NCBI GenBank assembly: GCA_044867645.1
Contig: JBIOVI010000037.1
Coordinates: 1-64,000 of the forward strand
From: VRUE01 sp044867645
GTDB lineage: Bacteria > Actinomycetota > Thermoleophilia > Solirubrobacterales > 70-9
Direction: 5' to 3'
DNA length: 64,000 nucleotides
A program made the translations under genes and the position numbers. Positions within the stretch are counted from its first letter, which is position 1. Every line of letters starts with the position of its first letter. Positions 8,203-15,956 of the stretch are shown piece after piece. Below the pieces are notes generated by a model. That model did not search any database. It was not told where the DNA came from and saw nothing but the letters and a program-made list of their open reading frames with translations.

Positions 8203-8820
8203 TCAGGAGACTTTGCGGAGGACGCCGACGACGCGGCCGAGGACCTTGACCTCGGCGCTGCGGATCGGCTCCATGGTTTTGTTCTCCGGCTGCAGGCGGA
8301 TGTGATCGGCCTCGCGGAAGAAGCGCTTCACGGTCGCCTCGTCGCCGATCAGGGCGACGACGATCTCTCCGTTGGCCGCGTCATCGGCGGGGCGAACGAC
8401 CACGTAGTCGCCCTCGAAGATGCCCGCTTCGACCATGCTTTCCCCACGCACGCGGAGGACGTAATCGCCGTCCTCGCCACCGATCACATCGGGGATCTCG
8501 ATGTACTCCTCGACGTTCTCCTCGGCGAGGATCGGCTCGCCGGCGGCAACCTGGCCGACCAAGGGCAGCCCCGAGCCCTCGGGCCGAATCGTCTTCTTGG
8601 CCTTGTCGAAGAGCAGCTCGATCGCCCGCGGCTTCGAGGGGTCGCGGCGCAGCAGGCCGATCTTCTCGAGGTTGGCCAGATGTGCATGGACGGTCGAAGA
8701 GGAATGCAGACCGACCGCTTTGCCGATCTCGCGCACGGTCGGCGGATAGCCGGTCTTCGCCGCGTAGCGGCGAATGAAGTCGAAGATCTCCTTCTGCCTC
8801 TTGGTCAGGTCCAGGTCCAC
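8203..8820 (-). CDS. lexA: SOS repressor LexA
   Basis: 205 residues. Winged-helix DNA-binding domain (KRQKEIFDFIRRYAAKTGYP and REIGKAVGLHSSSTVHAHL) followed by the S24 autoprotease domain. The self-cleavage Ala-Gly is in VGQVAAGEPI, the catalytic Ser in RGESMVEAGI and the Lys in ATVKRFF. GTG 8820 is the start because AGGAGG lies 9 nt upstream; a longer open frame upstream has no homology. An SOS box about 40 bp upstream indicates autoregulation. Cleaved on RecA activation after DNA damage. Confidence 0.96.
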   Translation of the reverse strand: MDLDLTKRQKEIFDFIRRYAAKTGYPPTVREIGKAVGLHSSSTVHAHLANLEKIGLLRRDPSKPRAIELLFDKAKKTIRPEGSGLPLVGQVAAGEPILAEENVEEYIEIPDVIGGEDGDYVLRVRGESMVEAGIFEGDYVVVRPADDAANGEIVVALIGDEATVKRFFREADHIRLQPENKTMEPIRSAEVKVLGRVVGVLRKVS

Positions 8821-8859
8821 TAAAGCGAGCCTCCTAGCCGGGTGATCGGCATTCGGCGT

Positions 8860-8875
8860 TCGAACACCTGTTCGC
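8860..8875. promoter_or_regulatory. SOS box upstream of lexA
   Basis: TCGAACACCTGTTCGC contains the palindrome CGAAC-N4-GTTCG, the actinobacterial/Bacillus-type LexA site, 40-55 bp upstream of the lexA GTG. Confidence 0.85.
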
Positions 8876-8974
8876 AGAGTAGCGCCCGATCCGGACACGC
8901 GCAAGCCGCAGCGACCCCCCGCAACCCCTCTCCCCCGGCCCCAGGGCCAAACATCTAGAATCGACCGCCCTCGA

Positions 8975-9122
<148 letters not shown>

Positions 9123-9134
9123 AGGCGCTTTGGT

Positions 9135-9151
9135 CGGACCGTTCTCGGACC
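9135..9151 (+). promoter_or_regulatory. Candidate left integrase arm-type site
   Basis: CGGACCGTTCTCGGACC contains CGGACC twice in direct orientation, 12 bp inside attL. Nearly the same sequence occurs at 18465-18483 near attR. Inference: arm-type sites for Int or Xis. Confidence 0.45.
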
Positions 9152-9232
9152 AATTGCGGGGACGAAGCGCCTTTCGTCACCCAACGTAGGTCGACAAAGA
9201 GGCGCGCGACCACCTTCGTCCGTGCATAGAGC

Positions 9233-9436
9233 ATGACCGAACGTCTGCGAGATGCCGACTACGTCGCCGAGCGATTGGGCGTCCCGAGGAGCTGGGTCTA
9301 TCGCGCGGCCCGCTGCGGTGCCCTGCCCTCGGTGCGCTGCGGTCGCTACCGGCGCTTCGCTGAGCGGGACATCGAGCGCTGGATAGAGAAACAGCGCAAC
9401 GCCGCACGACAGCAGGAAGGCCGCCGTGAGCATTAG
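9233..9436 (+). CDS. Small helix-turn-helix (excisionase-like) protein
   Basis: 67 residues. RDADYVAERLGVPRSWVYRA is a MerR/excisionase-type HTH, followed by a wing-like GALPSVRCGRYRRF and a basic helix. It ends 11 bp inside the integrase gene, so the two are translationally coupled. Position and size suggest a recombination directionality factor that binds the island ends; a plain transcriptional regulator is also possible. Confidence 0.75.
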   Translation: MTERLRDADYVAERLGVPRSWVYRAARCGALPSVRCGRYRRFAERDIERWIEKQRNAARQQEGRREH

Positions 9437-10579
9437 TCGCCGCAGCTACGGCACCGGCACGCTCTATCGCCGAGCCGATGCCCAAGGTCGGCAATGGTGG
9501 TATGGGCGCTGGCACAACGGAGCCAGTCGCCCCAATCGCAGGATCGGTCCGATACGGACCCGCGGCGGCGAAGAAGGACTGACCCGTCGCGAAGCCGAGC
9601 GAGCGCTGCGCAAGCTGATCGAGAGCGAGCTGCCCAAGCAGGCCGACGCCAAGATCACCGTCGCCGAAACGGGTGATCTCCTGCTGCGGCACCTCAAGGC
9701 GAAGGGTCTGAAGCCGACCACTCTCGACACCTATGACTCGGCGCTCAGAACGCATCTCCGACAGCCGCCGCTCGGCGATCTCCAGCTGCATGCCGTCGGC
9801 CCAGAGCAAGTCGAAGCACTCCTGGCAAGGATGCGCAATGACGGTAAGGCGCCCAAGACGATCGCCAACGCGTTCAAGCTCCTCAACCAGATCTTCGTCT
9901 TCGGTAAGAGGAAACGGTGGTGCGGTGAGAACCCGTGCGAGCTCGTCGACCCGCCGGTCGTGAAGCCAAGTACGGATATTCGCTTTCTGGACCAAGCCTT
10001 CTCCGCGCAGTCGATTTGAACGCCAAGCCGTTCGGGCCAATTGACCACGCCCTGTTTCTGACCGCAGCGATGACGGGTCTGCGCCAGGGCGAGCTGCTCG
10101 CTCTGCGCTGGCGCGACGTCGACTGGACGGCAGGCAAGATCCGAGTCCGTCGCAACTACGTGCGCGGCCACTGGGTCACGCCCAAGTCCCGCCGCGGATC
10201 CCGCTCGGTTCCCCTCGCCGATCAAGTAGCCGACGAGCTACGCGGCCATTTCGAGCACTCCGCGTATCAAGCAGACGACGACCTCGTCTTCGCCCACCCC
10301 GAGAAGGGCACCGTGCTCGATCATTCCGATCTGGTCAGGCGATTCAAAAAGGCCCTCTCCGCCGCCGGCGTGCGACCGATTCGCTTCCACGACCTTCGCC
10401 ACACCTTCGGAACCAGGATGGCCGCCGAGGGCGCCGCCCCACGCAAGCTGCAGGAGTGGATGGGCCACGCCGACCTGAAGACCACCCAGATCTACACCGA
10501 CTACGAACCCAGCGACGACGAGCGCGAGCTCGTCGGCAAGGCATTTTCAGGCGTTGCCCTCTCGAGGCCTTCGGCCTGA
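9426..10579 (+). pseudogene. Tyrosine recombinase/integrase, frameshifted
   Basis: The N-terminal arm-binding and core-binding part (to about position 9995; WWYGRWHNGAS, VAETGDLLLRHLKAKGLKP, FKLLNQIFVFGKRKRW) is in one frame and stops at 10019. The catalytic domain continues in another frame from SLLRAVDLNAKPFGP to 10579. That domain is complete: TGLRQGELLALRW (Arg I), HDLRHTF (His-x-x-Arg), QEWMGHADLKTTQIYTDY (His/Trp region and nucleophile Tyr). The frame change needs loss of 1 nt (mod 3) around 9990-10000, where the expected link between FLDQ and ALLRAV is missing. Either a real inactivating mutation or a sequencing error. Confidence 0.85.
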
Positions 10580-10580
10580 C

Positions 10581-10871
10581 CTACCGCTCCGGCTTGCCCT
10601 CATCCCGAAACTGAGCCACGAAGGCATCCACATCAGCGGGATCAAAGCGACGGGAACTGCCGATCTTGTAGGAAACCAGGAGCCCCTCGCTGACCCAATT
10701 GCGCACCTGCCGGTCCGAGACCTGCAGGTAGGCGGCAAGTGTCTCTAGCGTAAACCAAGCCTGCCGCTCAGTTATGACCTTCAAAGCTGGATCATTCGCC
10801 CCATTGCGCGCCGACTCCGCTCGTACTTGCCTGCGGATTTGCGCGCCCGATGTCTTGGACTTCTTCGCCAC
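10581..10871 (-). CDS. Excisionase-family HTH DNA-binding protein
   Basis: 96 residues with a basic N-terminus (MAKKSKTSGAQIRRQVRAES) and a HTH_17/excisionase domain at residues 38-90: WFTLETLAAYLQVSDRQVRN, then SYKIGSSRRFDPADVDAFV. It converges on the integrase with 1 bp between stops. It may be the Xis or a regulator of the island. The 109 bp between it and the GAP1 gene hold no gene I can support. Confidence 0.75.
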   Translation of the reverse strand: MAKKSKTSGAQIRRQVRAESARNGANDPALKVITERQAWFTLETLAAYLQVSDRQVRNWVSEGLLVSYKIGSSRRFDPADVDAFVAQFRDEGKPER

Positions 10872-10980
10872 GGTCCCAGACTAACTGCCATAAGGCCGAT
10901 CTCATGGCACAGGAGCACAGCTAGGCACCGAGAGTCGAAGCCAAAATCTTGCAATTCGAGAGCCCCCGGCGGCGTTCTGG

Positions 10981-13104
10981 CTACTTGCCTGTGCTGTGCT
11001 TGGATTTCTCCGCGTGGTCCTTCAGCTCCGGAAGCGCAGCGCGAAGCTTCGTGCTGCGCTTCTTCGGTATCGAATCGAGATACTTCTCGACCATCTTCGT
11101 TCCCTTCTTCGAACGCAAGTAGGCGCGAAGGATCTCGACAACCAGCCGCTGATCATCGACGCTTTCGACCAAGGCTGGAAGCGCCAAATCCAGCCGGCGC
11201 CACCTGTTGACAACGGCAAAGACCAGCGGGTTAATTTGGCCGTCCTTACCATTGGCATTGGCTCCGCTTTCAAGTTCTGCTTCGAGCTTTTGCCTCGGCT
11301 CACTTCGCTCGTCAAGCCTCCGAAGAACCTGCCAGGTGCGGAGCAACAGCGGCGCAGCGCTCGACTCCTCCGAAGCCAAGCCGAGCCTAAAAAGGAAGAC
11401 AAGCTGCCGTGGGCTGAGGCGCGAGCGGCCACCCTCCTCCCCGCTCTCTAGCAACGTGAGCCAAGGTCGGATGGGTCGCTGTACTCGTGCTATCTGCTCG
11501 GGGTCGGCGGTCTCGGCGACCAAAGCAAGCTGCACCGAGTTGGGCTGCTTCACGCGGCTCGCGAACCACTTTGCCGTCGCGCTGGGGTGCGCACTCAGAA
11601 TTTCGATCCAGCCCTCGCTTAGGCTCGGGCTACCCCGCTCGCCTGCGATCTCGAACAAGTCGCCTACCATCGCTGACCCCCAGCGACCGAAGGCGGGCTC
11701 GATCACCGCTGGCGTATCAGCACCGAGCATCGCTCGAACGATTCCCTTGCGGGCCTTGCCGAGGAAGGGAATGGAGTCGATCGCGCTCCAGCGCTCTTCG
11801 ATTTCACTCATCTCGGCGTTCCAAACAGCCGAATGCGCCGCAAAGAGGGGATCGCGATCAATCGCGAGCGGCACCGCCGCTGGCGCCTCCTTGGTCAATA
11901 GATCTGGGTCTTCGCTTCCGAGAGGCAATAGCGTTTCCAGTGCTTCAGCAGCAAGAGGCAACGTCGAGCTCTCAGCGCAAACTTGCAGTAGTCCAAGCGC
12001 CGCATCACGATCCTCATTCCAGAGCCCAGTCAGCCGATCAGAGAGTCTGAGATCTTCACGCTCAAGAGAGAACTGATCCTTGCTGGCTACCAAGACATCG
12101 AGCATGACCGCGTCGGACCCCGCCCAGAAAAGGCCTCCATCCAATCCGACACCCGTCTCAGCGGCACCGAAGAGGTCTCGCTTGAGGCATCGCATCTGAT
12201 CTGACGCCGGAAAAGCCTCGGCGGTGAGTCGCAAAAGTCGCGCGGCGGCCTGTTTAGAAGCGTCCTGCCTCTTGAAGCAGGCCGCATAGAGGCGGACGAT
12301 CGGGGCAAAGGTGTTCCGATTCCCGCCAGCTTCGACGCCATAGCGCCAGAGAACACGCCGCAACTTCCCTGGCATTTCGAGGTCCTCGCTCGCAAGTTCC
12401 AGCCAGTCCTCCTCCTGATTGGAAGGGGACTGGTCGGCGGTGTGTACCTCGGCTCCGAGTGACCGAAACAGGACCGGGTCGGATTCAGAAACCGCGCGCA
12501 GGTCAAAGGGGCGACCAAGAATCTCCCGCGTGGTCGCAATCGAAGTGAAGCTGAAATTGCGTCGAAGCTTGGGCCACTGCTGGTCCCACACCGCAAGCAT
12601 CTGGCGCTCGGAGCTCACCCGGTCTTGACTGAAGACCACCACCGGATCCTCCTTGGTGTAGAGCCAGAAGAGCAATACGTCATTCGGTCCGTCCGACAGG
12701 ATCCGCGACGAAGCCGAGGGGAACTGAAACTGCACTGGCTCCCTATATGGGACAAGGTCGGGATCGGGACCTTCAGGCCGCTGAAAATAAGTAGCCAGGC
12801 CGGAGATTCCCTCATAGGAGTCGAGATCGGCGCTGTCGATCAAGAACACCTGCGTCCAGACGCAGCCCGGCCTGCGCATCTCTGGGGCCGGCCAGGTCCG
12901 CGAGAGGGCGAAACGCTCACCGAGCGGCAGCGGATAGGCACTGATGTAGCCCTCGGCTGGGACCGCAACCTGCAGATCGGGGCCATCAGAGAGCGGCAGG
13001 ATCGCCCGTTCAACCTCGGGCGGGATTTCAAGCGAACTGGCCAGCAATCGATGGCCATCCTCATACCCGAAGAGGGCCTGCTCTATCTGGAGGGATTTAG
13101 CCAT
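10981..13104 (-). CDS. GAP1 (GTPase-associated protein 1), GAP1-N1 type
   Basis: 707 residues, last gene of the island operon. The N-terminus carries QALFGYEDGHRLLASS (residues 9-24), the hallmark of the GAP1-N1 domain: Gly-Tyr-x-x-Gly-His-Arg-Leu-Leu. RTWPAPEMRRPGCVWTQVFL and a Phe/Tyr-rich segment follow. The remainder (about 240-707) is largely helical and would correspond to GAP1-M/C. The basic C-terminus ends KSKHSTGK. In the predicted conflict systems of Aravind and colleagues, GAP1 is always linked to GTPases and is thought to be a regulatory or adaptor component rather than an enzyme. Its start overlaps the upstream GTPase stop by 8 bp, implying tight co-expression. Confidence 0.85.
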   Translation of the reverse strand: MAKSLQIEQALFGYEDGHRLLASSLEIPPEVERAILPLSDGPDLQVAVPAEGYISAYPLPLGERFALSRTWPAPEMRRPGCVWTQVFLIDSADLDSYEGISGLATYFQRPEGPDPDLVPYREPVQFQFPSASSRILSDGPNDVLLFWLYTKEDPVVVFSQDRVSSERQMLAVWDQQWPKLRRNFSFTSIATTREILGRPFDLRAVSESDPVLFRSLGAEVHTADQSPSNQEEDWLELASEDLEMPGKLRRVLWRYGVEAGGNRNTFAPIVRLYAACFKRQDASKQAAARLLRLTAEAFPASDQMRCLKRDLFGAAETGVGLDGGLFWAGSDAVMLDVLVASKDQFSLEREDLRLSDRLTGLWNEDRDAALGLLQVCAESSTLPLAAEALETLLPLGSEDPDLLTKEAPAAVPLAIDRDPLFAAHSAVWNAEMSEIEERWSAIDSIPFLGKARKGIVRAMLGADTPAVIEPAFGRWGSAMVGDLFEIAGERGSPSLSEGWIEILSAHPSATAKWFASRVKQPNSVQLALVAETADPEQIARVQRPIRPWLTLLESGEEGGRSRLSPRQLVFLFRLGLASEESSAAPLLLRTWQVLRRLDERSEPRQKLEAELESGANANGKDGQINPLVFAVVNRWRRLDLALPALVESVDDQRLVVEILRAYLRSKKGTKMVEKYLDSIPKKRSTKLRAALPELKDHAEKSKHSTGK

Positions 13105-13999
13105 TGCTCGCCGCGCCTACAACCCAGGCTAGAGGCACGGTCAGGTCGCGACTGCTCTGCGTTCCATCCACCACCTCCAGCCGCTCGATCGGTGCCATCG
13201 AAAGCAGCTTCTCCTTGTCTTTCTCTAGATCCCCGCCCTGGGCGCTGACACCGTAAACCGCGCTTGGGAAGAGATCGCGATTGGCCTTCAGGTATTGGTC
13301 TAGGAGCGGCATCTCTTGGGCCAACCATTCCTCGGGTGAGAGATCGATGCCTGCAGTACGAACCTGATCCCAGGCGCTAAGCATCAAGGCGACCGGGAGC
13401 GGCCGACTTGATCGACGCAGAGCAACGAACTGAAGGTGCTCGACAAGCTGCACCTGGTCGGGTGACTTGCGGGGATCCCATTTTCGCTCCTCATCATTTG
13501 GCGTTTCCTCGACCTTAGGAGCGTCCGCCAGATCGCCCCCTTCATCCCCGGTCTCGGGATCCTCCTCACCCGCTGCGACACTCAGCGTGTTCAGGTCACG
13601 CAGCATCAGCACCCCCTCGGTCAAGGTGCTGGCCATCAACAGAAGTCCGTCGGCGACCTGAATGTCACGATCAAAGTCAGGCTCCCAGTGTCTGGATGCC
13701 CAGTGTTCCTGGAAAAGCTCACCAGAGAGGTCGGGGATTTCTAGCCTTGCCTCAGCGCCCTCAGCGTCGCGAAGGCTCACCTCGACGGCACCCGGGCTTT
13801 TGATCGGCGTGCGCTCAAAAGGCTGACAGCGGGTCCAGCGCCTGTTCAACTCGACGATGTAACGCTGATCACCTAGGTATGCCCCAAGAGTGAGAGCGCT
13901 GTCGAAGCTGTCGGTCTCAAACACCTGCCATAGGGCGGCGAGCCAGGTCGACTTGCCCGCGTCAACAAGGCCAGACAGCAACACCGAGATCTCACGCAT
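13097..13999 (-). CDS. TRAFAC-type GTPase of GAP1 system (DO-GTPase-like, first)
   Basis: 300 residues. P-loop GLVDAGKST at residues 10-18, switch II DLSG at 90-93, and a base-recognition-like SAWD at 208-211 in place of NKxD. An acidic, low-complexity insert (about 142-185, rich in E/D/P) separates the halves. Lysine is missing from the NKxD position, unlike the partner GTPase, which has SKWD, so nucleotide specificity may differ. It lies 3 bp after the second GTPase and overlaps GAP1 by 8 bp. Role by family: NTP-dependent switch controlling the effector. Confidence 0.83.
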   Translation of the reverse strand: MREISVLLSGLVDAGKSTWLAALWQVFETDSFDSALTLGAYLGDQRYIVELNRRWTRCQPFERTPIKSPGAVEVSLRDAEGAEARLEIPDLSGELFQEHWASRHWEPDFDRDIQVADGLLLMASTLTEGVLMLRDLNTLSVAAGEEDPETGDEGGDLADAPKVEETPNDEERKWDPRKSPDQVQLVEHLQFVALRRSSRPLPVALMLSAWDQVRTAGIDLSPEEWLAQEMPLLDQYLKANRDLFPSAVYGVSAQGGDLEKDKEKLLSMAPIERLEVVDGTQSSRDLTVPLAWVVGAASNG

Positions 14000-14002
14000 C
14001 GG

Positions 14003-14944
14003 TCACGATTTGCTCCCATCCTCTTGGAAGAGATCGAATGCTGAAGTTGCACTCGCAGAGCCCTCTGCCCCATCAAGGATCTCCACTTCCGGAGGATCTG
14101 CGTCGAGCCACTTGCCGAGCAGTGAGGCGAGGCCGTATCCGGCTTGGACTGACGACCCCGTCTTGACCGGGGCGGCGGCAATCTTCATTACCTCCGTGGG
14201 AGATTCACCGGCGGCAGCGAGGACTTCTTGCGCGTCTTTCTCGGCTTGCCTTCGCGCGGCAGTGCCCTCAACTAGGTCCCACTTGCTGAGTGCAAGGATG
14301 ATTGGCACCCTCGCCCGCAATGCTCCAGACTGCAAGAGCGAGCGCAGGATCGTCCGAGTCGAGTTGACATGGCCGTAGCGCTCATTGCGATCAGTCAAGC
14401 GCTCACAGTCAAGTAGCAGGGCAACGCAATCGATCCGGCCCAGAACCGGGTAACGCTCGCACTCTTTGGGGTCATTGCGGATAAAGCGAAATGCCTCACC
14501 GGCGAGATCAGTGGCGAGTAGGCCGACTCGCTCGCCGCTGTCCTTGGCCTGCAGTTCAAGGTGTAGGAGGGCAAGTTGGCCGACCGCTAGACGGGTGCGC
14601 TCAGTATCTGGAGTTTTAAGACCCGACTCGGAGCGCTGCAGAAAGCTGCGTCGCTCGAATGCCCGAAGAGTGCGGCTACCGCAAAACAGATGTCCAGCAA
14701 AGCCCCCGTTAGAGAACTGCTCGTAGATGCCACACAGCAACGACGTCTTGCCCGAGTCGTCCTCGCCTGCGACGAGTACAACCTGAGTCGGGGCGACCTT
14801 CATCGTCTCCCCCGCCTCCTCGTAGCTAAGGGCTTCGCCCGAAGGGAGCTCTATCCACTGCGGTTCCTCACTCTCCGGCGGCGAAGCCTCCGCCGCAGAT
14901 GCCTCCTCCGCCTCAGCGGCAGGCTCTGGCGTATCGCTAGTCAT
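14003..14944 (-). CDS. TRAFAC-type GTPase of GAP1 system (DO-GTPase-like, second)
   Basis: 313 residues. A 50-residue acidic Ala/Glu/Pro leader precedes P-loop GEDDSGKTS (60-68), then DLAG at 146-149 (switch II) and SKWD at 220-223 (NKxD variant). IDCVALLLDCERL before the last motif fits the beta-5 strand of a Ras-like fold. It differs clearly from the neighbouring GTPase in loops and insertions, so the pair is not a recent tandem duplication. The start overlaps the helical-protein gene by 8 bp. GAP1 systems typically pair two distinct GTPases. Confidence 0.83.
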   Translation of the reverse strand: MTSDTPEPAAEAEEASAAEASPPESEEPQWIELPSGEALSYEEAGETMKVAPTQVVLVAGEDDSGKTSLLCGIYEQFSNGGFAGHLFCGSRTLRAFERRSFLQRSESGLKTPDTERTRLAVGQLALLHLELQAKDSGERVGLLATDLAGEAFRFIRNDPKECERYPVLGRIDCVALLLDCERLTDRNERYGHVNSTRTILRSLLQSGALRARVPIILALSKWDLVEGTAARRQAEKDAQEVLAAAGESPTEVMKIAAAPVKTGSSVQAGYGLASLLGKWLDADPPEVEILDGAEGSASATSAFDLFQEDGSKS

Positions 14945-15956
14945 TGCTGATCATGCTCTGGAGCAGCAACTCCGCATAGAACTGCTCGGCGATCTGTTGG
15001 GCACCTCGACGAAGGGCGCCTGGACGGGACTGGGATGGATATTCCACACGGTGCACGCAGCAAAGGAGCGGCGAGACCAGCGCCGTCCCAGCAGCGGGAA
15101 GCGGAGCGCTGGAGGGAAGCGTCGATCCCTCCCCAAGGCCACGAGCTGCCCCGCTCACGGTCAGTTCGCGGTCTGGTTTCATCCCTGAACGCGAAATTGC
15201 CAACTTTAGGAAGTGTGGAGAGCTACGGGGGCCGGGAACGAACTCAGTCAGCGTGGAAAGATCGCGGGCAAGCTCGAGCGGCCTACCGGCTTCGCTCACC
15301 TCTGACCAACCGCGACCGTCGATGAATCGCTCGCCGAAGAGCCACCAAAGAACCGAGGATTGCTCGCGCGAAGCCCTGCTCGACGTCTCAAGGTGGTCGA
15401 TGGCGGAAGCGAGCTCGGCACGAAGACCGGCCAGCTCTTCATGCATTTCGCGCGCGCGCTCAGGTGAGTGCGCGTTACCGTCGGGGAAGGTCTCCTCGGC
15501 CGAATCCCGCAGGCCTCCCTCGCCAAGTTCAACCGGGCCCGGGTCGCGAATCGTGAGCGCTGCGCGATCGAGATATTTGCGGGCGGCAGGAGCCAGCTGT
15601 GCTATTCGCGGCTTCCAGTCAAGAAAGGTGGCAACTGAAACCGCCAAGGCACCAGCGCTAGCCGCCTCGCTGGGCTCAGCGGCCCAAGCCTTAAGCAGGA
15701 TTGCAGTAGCCAGAATGCCGGCCTCCTGGGCATGAGACCGATTGAGGGCTTCCCCACCGCTCTCCATGCGTTCAGCCAGCCAGTCGAGGGCTTCGTCATG
15801 CTGCTTGGAGCGGTGGGCGAGAACCACAAGCCCGACCGCGCGCTCAGGACTCAGGCTTCGCAGCGAGAGGTTCGCCCCCTTTACACGGGTGTCGAGTGAC
15901 TCTGCTGCAGGATTAGCCGAAATCTCCGTGTAAAGCTGTTCCAGGATCTCCTTCAC
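14937..15956 (-). CDS. GTPase-associated helical (GASH-like) protein
   Basis: 339 residues; a mostly helical, Ala/Leu/Glu-rich protein. The first 130 residues form paired helices (LYTEISANPAAESLDTRVKG, ERAVGLVVLAHRSKQHDEAL) like a short superhelical repeat. A charged coiled-coil-like stretch follows (ERAREMHEELAGLRAELASA), then SSVLWWLFGERFIDGRGWSE, and a C-terminus RRGAQQIAEQFYAELLLQ. Layout and context match the GTPase-associated system helical (GASH) proteins next to GAP1 and GTPases; the assignment rests on context and overall shape, not a signature motif. GTG 15956 overlaps the phosphoesterase stop (GTGA). Confidence 0.65.
   Translation of the reverse strand: MKEILEQLYTEISANPAAESLDTRVKGANLSLRSLSPERAVGLVVLAHRSKQHDEALDWLAERMESGGEALNRSHAQEAGILATAILLKAWAAEPSEAASAGALAVSVATFLDWKPRIAQLAPAARKYLDRAALTIRDPGPVELGEGGLRDSAEETFPDGNAHSPERAREMHEELAGLRAELASAIDHLETSSRASREQSSVLWWLFGERFIDGRGWSEVSEAGRPLELARDLSTLTEFVPGPRSSPHFLKLAISRSGMKPDRELTVSGAARGLGEGSTLPSSAPLPAAGTALVSPLLCCVHRVEYPSQSRPGALRRGAQQIAEQFYAELLLQSMISND

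Noticed and set aside
9935..10019. Independent short integrase starting at 9935
   Set aside because: Its first residues (MRARRPAGREAKYG) are out-of-frame translation of the upstream half; homology begins only at SLLRAV, so it is a frameshift, not a separate gene.
11207..12076. Plus-strand open frame inside GAP1
   Set aside because: Ser/Arg-rich shadow of GAP1 codon bias, with no domain and no ribosome site.
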